DNA of 32,255 nt from Candidatus Bathyarchaeota archaeon (GTDB lineage: Archaea; Thermoproteota; Bathyarchaeia; Bathyarchaeales; DTEX01). Made by a program: the position numbers and the translations under genes. Under the pieces are notes generated by a model. The model saw nothing but the letters and a program-made list of their open reading frames with translations, did not search any database and was not told where the DNA came from. The stretch covers positions 1 through 32,255 of the forward strand of contig JAGTQB010000003.1 of NCBI GenBank assembly GCA_018396995.1, written 5' to 3'. This document shows, piece by piece, positions 24,145-31,804 of the stretch (position 1 is its first letter; the number at the start of each line of letters is the position of its first letter).

Positions 24145-25479
24145 ATGTGGATGAAATCTGAGGATTCGCGGAAAATTGCTTGGGCCCTCACTCTAGAGAT
24201 ATTGCTCGCTGGGGCTTATGTTTCCTTAACGAGGGGTCTCTTCATAATATATCTTACATCAATTGGATATAGTGTGGATAGCATATCTTTTGTAACTCTT
24301 TCATCCGCTCTCTCATCAATAATTTTTGGCATTCTCATCTATAAACGCCCTAACTTCATAATTAGAAGAATAAAGGCTAAGCTGATAACCTTCCACGCCC
24401 TTGAGAGACTCACGTGGATGATAATCCCCCTAACACAAAATCTTTTTACAATCCTATCTTTATATTCTATTCAACTAGTCTCCTCTTTCCTCATAAACAC
24501 TTTTATATCATACATAATTTATGGTTCGCTTACAGAGGATTTAATAAGGGATGTTACCGCTAAAAGGTCTGCTGCCAATGGTGTATCAAGCATAATGGGC
24601 TTCTTAGCGGGGACAGCCCTCCTCGCCTTTCTTCCGCCAGAAAGTAAATTTAAATATATTTTCATAATGGGCTCTCTAATAGGCTTGGTTTCAACACTAA
24701 TTGTTGCCACACTAAACGTTTCGCATTTAGAGGGAAAGATGTTTCCTGAAGCTGTTGAAGAACCTGAGAGAATATTCTCGTCTTCCATCTTCTCAATAGT
24801 CTTCTTCTCCAGCGGCAACATATTGGGGATTGTTTGGGCGCCCTATGTAATAAGATATTTAGGTGGAGCCGACTACATAGCTTCACTCATGAGCCTTGCT
24901 GGGACAATGTCAAACTCTGTTGCCTCCCTATTTTGGAGAAGGAGATCCTTTAAATCTCTTCATTTTGGCTTAATAGCAAATGCCCTTGGACCAATATTAA
25001 TACTTGTCACACCGTGGCCGGTGGCCCACGTAGGCATAAATATCTACACATCCTTCACCTATACTGGAGCAAGTTTTATCACAGCCTTCCTTTTTGCGAG
25101 ATACAATAGGTGGTTTGGCGCAATCAAATCCGGAATACTCCTCGTACTATTCAATAGCTGCGCACAGCTAGTGGCCTCTATCACTGGTTTGCTCATAAAA
25201 GAGAACTTTATTATACTATTTCTAGCAGCCCTATCAGCTAAGCTTGCGGCTTCTCTCTTAGCATCGCTCACAATTCCCGAAACAGCCCTAATCCCAGAGA
25301 ACCTTGCTAGAACATATTCGCAAATACTATATAACAGTAGTTTGATGGGGTATCAGATGGGAGTTGAGCTCTCAAAAGAGACAATAATGATGGCGCTTAG
25401 ATTCCTGGCATTATTGTTAACTGTGATAATATTATATATGATATATTATATTTTATGGATACTTATAAATTTGGGATGA
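24145..25479 (+). CDS. MFS-like multi-helix membrane transporter
   Basis: A 444-residue protein with about 12 hydrophobic helices, including GLFIIYLTSIGYS near the N terminus, a cytoplasmic-looking polar loop near the middle (EGKMFPEAVEEPER) and a long C-terminal helix. The pattern suits a major facilitator superfamily carrier, but the classic loop motif is weak and the substrate cannot be read. The frame extends to GTG at 24067; the ATG at 24145 (or 24151) is preferred since GTGA lies 6 nt upstream and a TATA-like box at 24094-24103 fits it. The last 45 residues after IPETALIPENLART form an added hydrophilic linker and helix. The MscS-like gene follows after 24 nt, so they may be co-transcribed. 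Confidence 0.82.
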   Translation: MWMKSEDSRKIAWALTLEILLAGAYVSLTRGLFIIYLTSIGYSVDSISFVTLSSALSSIIFGILIYKRPNFIIRRIKAKLITFHALERLTWMIIPLTQNLFTILSLYSIQLVSSFLINTFISYIIYGSLTEDLIRDVTAKRSAANGVSSIMGFLAGTALLAFLPPESKFKYIFIMGSLIGLVSTLIVATLNVSHLEGKMFPEAVEEPERIFSSSIFSIVFFSSGNILGIVWAPYVIRYLGGADYIASLMSLAGTMSNSVASLFWRRRSFKSLHFGLIANALGPILILVTPWPVAHVGINIYTSFTYTGASFITAFLFARYNRWFGAIKSGILLVLFNSCAQLVASITGLLIKENFIILFLAALSAKLAASLLASLTIPETALIPENLARTYSQILYNSSLMGYQMGVELSKETIMMALRFLALLLTVIILYMIYYILWILINLG

Positions 25480-25503
25480 AAATCGTCTTTAGAGGGAGAG
25501 CAT

Positions 25504-26151
25504 TTGAACCAAGAGAACCTCTTTAAAGTAATTGGAGAAGTACTTGCACAAATAGCCTTAGAGGTAACTCTCCTTCTACCAAAAATACTCATCACATTAG
25601 TGGTCTTTATCATAGCATTTTTAATAATTAGGATGTTAAACGCCTTCTTAGGAAAACTGCTTAAGATTGCGAAGGTAGATGATGCATTCGTCCGCTTTTC
25701 GGGCTTTTCCCTTCCCTTCTCCCTAGAAAAATTCATAGTGTTCCTCGCTAACATAGGCATATTTTTAATCGCCTTTTATGCAATAATAAACCTTTTTCTC
25801 GAGCCGCGCTACATTCAGCTAATTAACGATGGAATATACTATGGCGCGCGGATAATCAGTATAATAATTATAACGCTAGTTATCTTCGCAGTTTTTAATG
25901 CAGTGACTATTAGGACTAAGGTTGACCCACGTATTAGAACCTATCCGTTGGTGATAATAATGCTTCTGGTTACCGCAATGTTAATTGATATAACTGCGCT
26001 CAGTAGTGAGATAAAGGGTGCTCTTGCAGCTGGATTGTCAATTGGTGTTGGTGTGGCAATAGGTGCCTTCGCACTATGGTTCTTCTTCCATGAATATTTA
26101 GATGCATATTTTAAGACTGGGGGAAGGGTGAGTGAGGGCGCACACAAGTAA
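25504..26151 (+). CDS. Small membrane protein resembling the conserved TM region of MscS-type channels
   Basis: A 215-residue protein with about 5 hydrophobic helices. The first helical pair (LLPKILITLVVFIIAFLI followed by RMLNAFLGKLLKIAKVDD) resembles the conserved TM helix found in MscS-related proteins. The last helix is glycine-rich (GLSIGVGVAIGAFALWFF) like a pore-lining TM3. The MscS beta and C-terminal cytoplasmic domains are absent, so channel function is uncertain. The TTG at 25504 has a strong GAGGGAG site 5 nt upstream, and no ATG fits as well. It probably forms an operon with the preceding MFS gene. Confidence 0.75.
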   Translation: MNQENLFKVIGEVLAQIALEVTLLLPKILITLVVFIIAFLIIRMLNAFLGKLLKIAKVDDAFVRFSGFSLPFSLEKFIVFLANIGIFLIAFYAIINLFLEPRYIQLINDGIYYGARIISIIIITLVIFAVFNAVTIRTKVDPRIRTYPLVIIMLLVTAMLIDITALSSEIKGALAAGLSIGVGVAIGAFALWFFFHEYLDAYFKTGGRVSEGAHK

Positions 26152-26214
26152 CTGGCATTTTTCTTTAACCTAGATCTTTCTAGAATATATGCCCTGAAAG
26201 CATGTTTGATGGCT

Positions 26215-26511
26215 TTACACGACAATTGTCTGCTTCAAGTCATATTTTATGCTCAGGAGTGGTTCAAGGTAAAACTTCACTTCCCAGTTCTTTAGTTCAA
26301 CACATATGAGCTTACACTTGTTATTCCTGCACTCAAATTTTCCGGTAAGGTTGACTCTATAAAGTGGTTTACTGCAGAGGGGGCATTTAAGCTTTAGATT
26401 GGAAGTGCCCCTCCCTCTAAAATAAAGGCTTATCTTACCCCTATTCTCCTCAACCCAATCCTTAAACATACCAAGAAGAAGGCTTGGGGAAACTGCCTTA
26501 TTAAGAGACAT
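26215..26511 (-). CDS. Zinc-ribbon hypothetical protein
   Basis: A 98-residue protein with one zinc-ribbon-like module: CPLC at about 43-46 and CRNNKC at about 61-66, followed by another Cys (KLICVEL). The N-terminal 35 residues contain an amphipathic helix (LLLGMFKDWVEENRG). Function unknown. Zinc ribbons of this sort often bind nucleic acid or protein partners, but nothing here decides. The ATG at 26511 lacks a ribosome binding site, and a TATA-like AGAATATTATCC at 26532-26543 is placed so that the mRNA may be leaderless. It diverges from the RAM-domain gene. Confidence 0.7.
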   Translation of the reverse strand: MSLNKAVSPSLLLGMFKDWVEENRGKISLYFRGRGTSNLKLKCPLCSKPLYRVNLTGKFECRNNKCKLICVELKNWEVKFYLEPLLSIKYDLKQTIVV

Positions 26512-26614
26512 ATCATTTAAATAATCCTTAGGATAATATTCTGTTAAGTTACGATCATAAACGTGAGAAAAATTAATTATTGTCTGTATTCATGTATTAA
26601 TCTTGGTGGATGTT

Positions 26615-26842
26615 ATGAAGGCTTTCATAGAAATATACGTGGCTGCTGGCAGTCTAGACATGGTGCTTGAGGCTGTTAAGAGGGTTGAGGGGGTTAAGGA
26701 GGCTTATCCAGTTACAGGGCACTGTGATATCATAGCTGTTGTCGAAGTGCCGGATTTAAAGGCTCTAGCCAACCTAGTAACAAAGTGTATACATACGATA
26801 AAGGGTGTTGAATCTACAGAGACTTTAATATGTGTCGAATAG
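26615..26842 (+). CDS. Stand-alone Lrp/AsnC ligand-binding (RAM) domain protein
   Basis: A 75-residue protein made only of the RAM/AsnC effector-binding ferredoxin-like fold: AFIEIYVAAG, VKRVEGVKEAYPVTGHCDIIAVVEV and the closing IKGVESTETLICVE all match. No DNA-binding helix-turn-helix is attached. Such single-domain proteins bind amino acids or partner with full-length Lrp proteins. The frame opens at TTG 26603, but GGTGGA lies just before the ATG at 26615, which is the better start. Its partner regulator is not in the window. Confidence 0.88.
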   Translation: MKAFIEIYVAAGSLDMVLEAVKRVEGVKEAYPVTGHCDIIAVVEVPDLKALANLVTKCIHTIKGVESTETLICVE

Positions 26843-26868
26843 CACTGAAAAATTCATATGATATCACT

Positions 26869-27843
26869 TCATCTTCCTCTAAAGAACTTACTAAGGATCA
26901 TAATGATGCAATTCTCTACCATGCTATTAATATTTTGTATAGTGTCGTCTCCCAACCTCGCAAAATTCTCCTCAACAATTTCTATAAGGGTTCTTGATAG
27001 ATCCTCTGGCAGGTAACTAAGGTATCTCGTGATCTCAGCCCTAATATCATTCCCAAATTTCTCATCGGCGAGAAGAGGAGCAGCGCACCCTAAAACCTTC
27101 AGCAGAGATACTAAGTGAAGCGCTTCAAGAAGACTATTCCCACTCGAAAGTCTCCATGAAAAAGTCTCTTCCTCATTGTCTTTTAATAAAAATCTTACGT
27201 ACTCAACCTGGTCACTAATGTATCCACGGCTATATAGGAGGCGCGTGACTTCATAGTCTTTAACAGCAATTGAAACTAGATAAAGTATGTTTTTGGCGTA
27301 CTCTAGGGGGAGGTTAAACTCCTCTATTGCGCGGATTAAGGGTACTGGAAGAGCTAGCAAATAATATTCTAAGCTTCCATGCAGTACCGTGTGCCCGACC
27401 TCATGGCGTATCCCCCCAACCTTAACAACCTCTGGAAGAACCCTAAGCCTATCAATAAATAAGGTAATCCTTGGAATACCTCTCCAAGCGTCATGCATAG
27501 CAAAGAAATTCTCCTCGAGATATGGCGTTGCTGAGACACCTAAGCTGGCATACTCTTTCATGGTGAAGAGTTCTGCCAGAGAGAAGCTCTCAAAGATGTA
27601 AAGGTCAATTAATGAGACCTCATGAGGCATGAGTCTAGCATAACATTCCTCTATGATGTTAATTATTTGAGACAATTCTTCATCAGAAATCCTGCCATAT
27701 TTAGAGATAATAATTCGAACCAAATTGACCCACAATTCTATAAATGACTCCCCAGAAATTAAGGTTATTGAATAATTTACTATAAGCGAGGTTACTGCTG
27801 TAAAAGTGATGGCGATAACCTTGACATGGCCATTAATGTCCAT
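26869..27843 (-). CDS. Putative HExxH zinc metalloprotease, family unassigned
   Basis: A 324-residue protein with HEVGH at 147-151 inside GGIRHEVGHTVLHG, a good zincin active site. A second helix with KDYEVTRLL offers E198 as a third zinc ligand, 47 residues later, as in gluzincins. H155 is also near. The N-terminal 30 residues are hydrophobic and could be a signal or anchor, but they are short and interrupted (ITFTAVTSLIVNYSITLI). The rest is mainly helical and soluble. The ATG at 27843 has GGAGAG 6 nt upstream. It follows a small membrane ORF on the same strand. Not recognised as any named peptidase family; substrate unknown. Confidence 0.72.
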   Translation of the reverse strand: MDINGHVKVIAITFTAVTSLIVNYSITLISGESFIELWVNLVRIIISKYGRISDEELSQIINIIEECYARLMPHEVSLIDLYIFESFSLAELFTMKEYASLGVSATPYLEENFFAMHDAWRGIPRITLFIDRLRVLPEVVKVGGIRHEVGHTVLHGSLEYYLLALPVPLIRAIEEFNLPLEYAKNILYLVSIAVKDYEVTRLLYSRGYISDQVEYVRFLLKDNEEETFSWRLSSGNSLLEALHLVSLLKVLGCAAPLLADEKFGNDIRAEITRYLSYLPEDLSRTLIEIVEENFARLGDDTIQNINSMVENCIIMILSKFFRGR

Positions 27844-27854
27844 CTAGCTCTCCT

Positions 27855-28067
27855 TTACCTGCCTAAAAGTTTGGCTATAATTAGTGTTGCTAAGCTGCTC
27901 AGCGGAACCATTATATTATCATCGGTTAAATTTATTGATAGCGAAAGCGGGTGATCGTTTAATTCTCTTTTAAGTGACTTCAGTGCTGGCCAGATTATGG
28001 CTAACGCTGCCAATGAAAGGATATATGAACCCGTAAGAATTGTAGAAAAGCCCAGTCTAATATGCTG
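27855..28067 (-). CDS. Possible small membrane protein, start unclear
   Basis: The minus strand is open for 70 codons ending in TAA at 27857-27855. The frame encodes a hydrophobic helix (GFSTILTGSYILSLAALAII), a polar middle (KRELNDHPLSLSINLTDDN) and a second hydrophobic end (VPLSSLATLIIAKLLGR). The composition looks protein-like, and the TAA lies just before the ribosome binding site of the HExxH gene, as in an operon. No ATG or GTG lies before the first helix. The only standard start is a TTG at 28013, which would cut it. It overlaps the end of the frameshifted hydrolase gene, so a second indel here is possible. Confidence 0.4.
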   Translation of the reverse strand, partial: QHIRLGFSTILTGSYILSLAALAIIWPALKSLKRELNDHPLSLSINLTDDNIMVPLSSLATLIIAKLLGR

Positions 28068-28720
28068 CTAAGTGCGGCATCATTCTCTTTAAACCACGGT
28101 ATAACATAAAGAAACCAGTAGTAATTAGGAGGAAACCTATATGACATATTATGCTCACTAAAATGTTTATAGCTCCCAAACCAACTAAAACAAGACCCAC
28201 ACTGATTTCAGCTGCCACTATGCTCTTTCTTCTTAGATTTCTGTACAAATGAATTGGGTAAACTAACACTCCGGTGAGAAAGAGTATGAAGTAAACGTAG
28301 AAAAGTATCTGATGGAAATTGGGTTGAAACATGGGATTAAAGTTAAGTGGATAGAAGGGCTTCATTTCGGGATATAATGGCGAGTCAAAGAATATGTGGG
28401 AAGCCCAGCCTACAATACCCAGCTAAGATGAATGATTTAGGCGGATCCTTTTTGTCTACTAGGGATAGGTCCGCCAAGTACGGCGTTACCCGTTCTCTAA
28501 CCAAATATAAGATGAATCCTATTAGGGCGCCTGCAGGTATCGATGCAATAAATGTGTGAAGTAAATCATGTGGAGGATAATTTAGTCTTGCGACAATGGT
28601 TATCAGGGGCTCAAAATCTGTAATAATACTCGACGAGATTAAAGTTGGCCAGTTAAGTCTCCTGCGCAATAAATATCCTATTAAGAGGGATGTTCCAAGG
28701 TGGTAGTTGTTAAGCGGCAT
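28057..28720 (-). pseudogene. Membrane metal-dependent hydrolase family (YdjM/DUF457-like), broken by a frameshift
   Basis: Two frames make one gene. The first (28720-28385) begins MPLNNYHLGTSLLIGYLL and continues with DFEP and YPPHDLLHTF, all family features. It then runs into nonfamily residues and a stop at 28385. In the next frame, from about 28413 onward, the minus strand reads GWASHIFFDSPLYPEMKP, the expected continuation, and stays open to 28057. A one-base indel near 28411-28420 explains both. The joined product is about 220 residues with about 5 helices and conserved His/Asp. GGAGG precedes the ATG at 28720. The break may be a real mutation or a sequencing error. Biochemical function of the family is poorly known. 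Confidence 0.75.
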
Positions 28721-28924
28721 AAAAATTCCTCCAGATTTTCTTCCCTTATGTCCCCTTAATCTTTGCTTCCATTACAATCTTTCGCCCTAAACTTTTAATC
28801 CTTTAAGTTCTTAAATAAGACTCTTAGAAATCCGTAAACCCTGACCATAAGCATTACATCTGCATGCCTCATTATGTTATCTAAAATTTTAAGAAGGTAC
28901 AGAAGTTGTGAACGCTATATTTGG

Positions 28925-29242
28925 TCATTTTGTACAGTGGCTTTTAATTATTATGATCGATGCCGATATTAATATTAGGCTATAGATTAAGAGGATTAGC
29001 AATGGTTTATCTGATAATGAAGATAATGTGTTGATCCATTCGTTCATAACCTTGATGCCCTCATAGGCCGTTATATTCAAATCAGCTACACGCCATATAG
29101 TGTTCCCAATTATATCTCGAGTAAGAGACGCTGTAACGGCCTTAAGCCCAAAAAGATAGGACGATCCTAGAACGCCCAAGATGCCTAGTATTAAGATCAC
29201 AAAGCCAAACACTTGATGTAACCTAGACACCGCAAACACCAT
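28925..29242 (-). CDS. Small two-helix membrane protein
   Basis: A 105-residue hypothetical with an N-terminal helix (VFGFVILILGILGVLGSSYL) and a C-terminal helix (LLILLIYSLILISASIIII). About 45 polar residues between them contain a glycosylation-like NIT and would lie outside the membrane if both ends are inside. No recognisable domain. The ATG at 29242 has only a weak ribosome binding site. The flanking gaps (28721-28924 and 29243-29512) show no further coding signal on either strand. Confidence 0.55.
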   Translation of the reverse strand: MVFAVSRLHQVFGFVILILGILGVLGSSYLFGLKAVTASLTRDIIGNTIWRVADLNITAYEGIKVMNEWINTLSSLSDKPLLILLIYSLILISASIIIIKSHCTK

Positions 29243-29512
29243 AAGGTAGTCTATCTTTTCAGATAATAATTTTTTGTCTTAATGAAGGCTACTTAATCGG
29301 CATTTATTGTTGCAGCAGAGAAGTATAAGAAAGATTTTGGAAGGGGGTCTGGCTAAAATCAGATGGCTCCTTAAGGCATAGATTATATTAGGTTATTATT
29401 CTAAAATGTATCTTAGAGAGCTAGCCTTGTAAGCGACAAGATATAGATAGGGGCGGCCTTAATAGCCCAAACAATGCTGGTTGAAGCCTGGCTTTTCTGG
29501 AGCTTGCCTTTA

Positions 29513-30676
29513 TCATGGAGTTGCCGTTGTTTTTAATGGTATTATGAAAATGGTTGACGCAACTACTATTGCGCCGCCGACTAGGAACGGTAGGTTAATG
29601 TCTATGCCAGCCAGAAACCCGCCTACAACTGGACCGATTATCATGCCAATAGACCCGAAAAGAGACGTCATATTAACGTCCTTTGCTCTCTGATCATCCC
29701 TTGAGTAAACCTGTAGTAGGGTTTGTTGGGCGGGCGTAGAAATAGAGGCGCCGATTATGTCATGTAAATACCAGATCACCGCAGCTGGGATCAAGCTTGG
29801 GGTTAAAGCGGCTAAAATGTGAGGTAACCCGGTAAGTATGTTGCCGACCATAAACAATTTCTTATAGTTGATGTTCTCTCTCGCATAGAGCTTGCTTGCC
29901 ATAAGTATGGGCACGCCAAAGGTGAAGTTGTGCACGGCTAAAATAATGGAAAGCGCCTGGGGGTCTAACATGAACTTCTTTGCAAAGAAGAGTATGAAAA
30001 TGAAAAATGTATGGCATATTGCGAAGCCAAACTGGCTTAACAGGTTGAAAATGCATAGAATTTTCAGATGCTTGTTTATGTCAAACTTATATGCTTCCCA
30101 CAAGCTTTTTCTGTTAACCTTTGGTCTGACAGGCTCCCGCGTGAGTTGAAAAAGCAATAGAGCCCCTAACAACATTAAGCCTAAAGAGATGAAAGATCCT
30201 TGAAAACCCAAGTGGAGCAGCAAAAAGCTGGCTGCCATGAATCCAATGCCGCTGAGGGTTAATTCTAAACCTTGAATTCTTGCAATAATCTTGGCATAGC
30301 CAGATTTAACATGTTCGTAGATCAACGTTGAATGTATGGTCATTCTTGTATGAACCCCAATGTTGTCTGCAATTCTAGTTGCAGTTAATTCCCAAACGCC
30401 TCTTAAAAATGAGGTGAAGAACGCGGATATCGAGTTTAAAATTAAGGCTGCCGAGTAAACAATTTTTCTTCGCCACACGTCACATTGCACACCAATGAAA
30501 ATCATCACAAAAAAGGCGACAAGCCCGGAAACTGAAAACATAACCCCCATTATTGGAAGAGAAATTTGAAGATAATCAATATATAAAGTGAAGAGCATCC
30601 CAGACATTCCGCTACATAAACCGATAACAGCTGAAACCAACGCTATAACCGTGATATCCCTGTTAAGTTTATTCAT
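29513..30676 (-). CDS. Major facilitator superfamily transporter
   Basis: A 387-residue protein with 12 hydrophobic helices in two halves and a central polar loop (TREPVRPKVNRKSLWEAYKFDINKH). The helix 2-3 loop, GVQCDVWRRKIV, is the MFS motif A (GxxxDrxgrr-like). The second half has the pattern DIIGASISTPAQQTLLQVYSRDDQR, seen in drug or metabolite exporters, and GPVVGGFLAG in a late helix. Substrate unknown. The ATG at 30676 has GAGAAG upstream. Intact, in contrast to its disrupted neighbours. Drug-efflux family membership is a guess. Confidence 0.88.
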   Translation of the reverse strand: MNKLNRDITVIALVSAVIGLCSGMSGMLFTLYIDYLQISLPIMGVMFSVSGLVAFFVMIFIGVQCDVWRRKIVYSAALILNSISAFFTSFLRGVWELTATRIADNIGVHTRMTIHSTLIYEHVKSGYAKIIARIQGLELTLSGIGFMAASFLLLHLGFQGSFISLGLMLLGALLLFQLTREPVRPKVNRKSLWEAYKFDINKHLKILCIFNLLSQFGFAICHTFFIFILFFAKKFMLDPQALSIILAVHNFTFGVPILMASKLYARENINYKKLFMVGNILTGLPHILAALTPSLIPAAVIWYLHDIIGASISTPAQQTLLQVYSRDDQRAKDVNMTSLFGSIGMIIGPVVGGFLAGIDINLPFLVGGAIVVASTIFIIPLKTTATP

Positions 30677-30899
30677 GGTTTCTTCTCAATAGGAAAGCAA
30701 GGATGTAAATATGCTTTTTCGTACATTGCCTTTTAAGAATCGATAAGAAGGAGAGTATTAGGACATGTAATAGTAGTGTTCTGGACTTATTTGCAATAGG
30801 CTTTTGATTATTACCCAAATTTTATGTTTCAGGAGGAGCATCGTCTCTCATGAAAATAGCTTTTAAGTAATGATTAGTCTCTTTTTTAGGGATGGCGTT

Positions 30900-31178
30900 A
30901 TGAATCTCTTATCCATAATTTTGGCAGTTATTGTGGCGGGGGCATTATTGGTGTAGTTGTTCGTATATAATATTTACAATAGGTTTAGGACGTTGAGGAA
31001 TGCCGCCGAGGCGACGCTTGCACAGATGAGGGTTGCCTTAAGGAAGAGACTTGATATGATGGCACAGCTCGTCAAAGAGAACTACCTACTACTTCATAAG
31101 GGAGGGGAAACCGTATTCTTAAACCCGCATAAAAACATAGATATTCTAGAATACATTAAAAAAGTTTTAAAAGTTTAA
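30900..31178 (+). pseudogene. LemA-like protein with in-frame TAG in the membrane helix
   Basis: The frame starting at ATG 30900 encodes a hydrophobic helix (LLSIILAVIVAGALLV), then TAG at 30954-30956, and then continues [18 protein letters not shown] in the same frame. The second part (to about residue 55) matches the start of LemA: YNRxxxLRN, [20 protein letters not shown]. After that the sequence leaves the LemA pattern and ends at 73 residues past the TAG, far short of the usual 180. TTG at 30957 could restart translation but would lose half the anchor. A Trp-to-stop change (TGG to TAG) is the simplest explanation. Read-through or pyrrolysine insertion is possible but has no supporting gene in the window. 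Confidence 0.55.
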
Positions 31179-31274
31179 TTGAATAGGATAAGGATAAACC
31201 TGGTTGTGATATTTTTCAGAGTCACTTTGGTTATATTGCTGACGGGGCATGTTAGGCATAGATTGCTACATTAA

Positions 31275-31783
31275 AAGGAGAGATGGAGGCTATTAGTACC
31301 TTTGTTTTTGGAAGCCAAGAATGGAGAATGTGCATGTAAAGCATTTGTTTGCAATTCTGCAAATTGCGGAAAAGCTTTTTCAAGTGGAGAGCTTTGGAAA
31401 GCATTCAGATGTGTTTATGACAACTCGTGGGAATGGGTAGAAGCTCATCCCAACAATCAAGTACCAACAAACTTTTGCTGCTCTGATGATGATTGCACCG
31501 CATATAATGTGACACCAATATTTACAGGATTTACAGGTGTAAACAATCATGTACTAGTGATGATGACTGTCAACCTGGTTATTACTGTTATTGTGGGGTT
31601 TGCAGTTCTACTTTTACTTCAGCTGGCTGTGAAGTTGGTAAATGCTGCAATAGAGGTTATGGTGGGACTGGTAGAGGAAGTTGCGTGAATGCTGGGACAA
31701 TTTATTCAAATTATCTTTGCGACCCACCAGAATGGAAAAGCAGCGAGCCCAATCAAAAAACCAAGCAACAATACTATCTTTGA
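31275..31783 (+). pseudogene. Cysteine-rich protein, frameshifted and without a clear start
   Basis: Two frames each encode cysteine-rich sequence. Frame 1 (31275 to about 31506) contains GECACKAFVCNSANCGK, then FRCVYDNSWEW and FCCSDDDCTAY. Frame 2 (31508-31783) continues CDTNIYRIYRCKQSC, TSDDDCQPGYYCYCGVCSS, GCEVGKCC and LCDPPEW, ending at TGA 31783. The joined product has about 20 Cys in about 155 residues. A one-base loss near 31500-31508 explains the change of frame. Read in frame 1 alone, the distal part looks like a membrane helix, but this is an out-of-frame artefact. No ATG with a signal peptide precedes frame 1, so the 5' end is missing or broken. Repeated SDxDCxxGYYC modules are typical of secreted DPANN archaeal proteins. 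Confidence 0.55.
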
Positions 31784-31804
31784 TTTAATTTTCAATTTCT
31801 TCTC

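Noticed and set aside
29243-29512. Gap between the two-helix protein and the MFS gene
   Set aside because: Looked for small ORFs, tRNA-like folds and repeats on both strands; nothing convincing seen.
31508-31688. Membrane helix at the end of the 31302 plus-strand frame
   Set aside because: The other frame over the same bases gives a continuous cysteine-rich protein matching the upstream part, so the helix is an out-of-frame reading.
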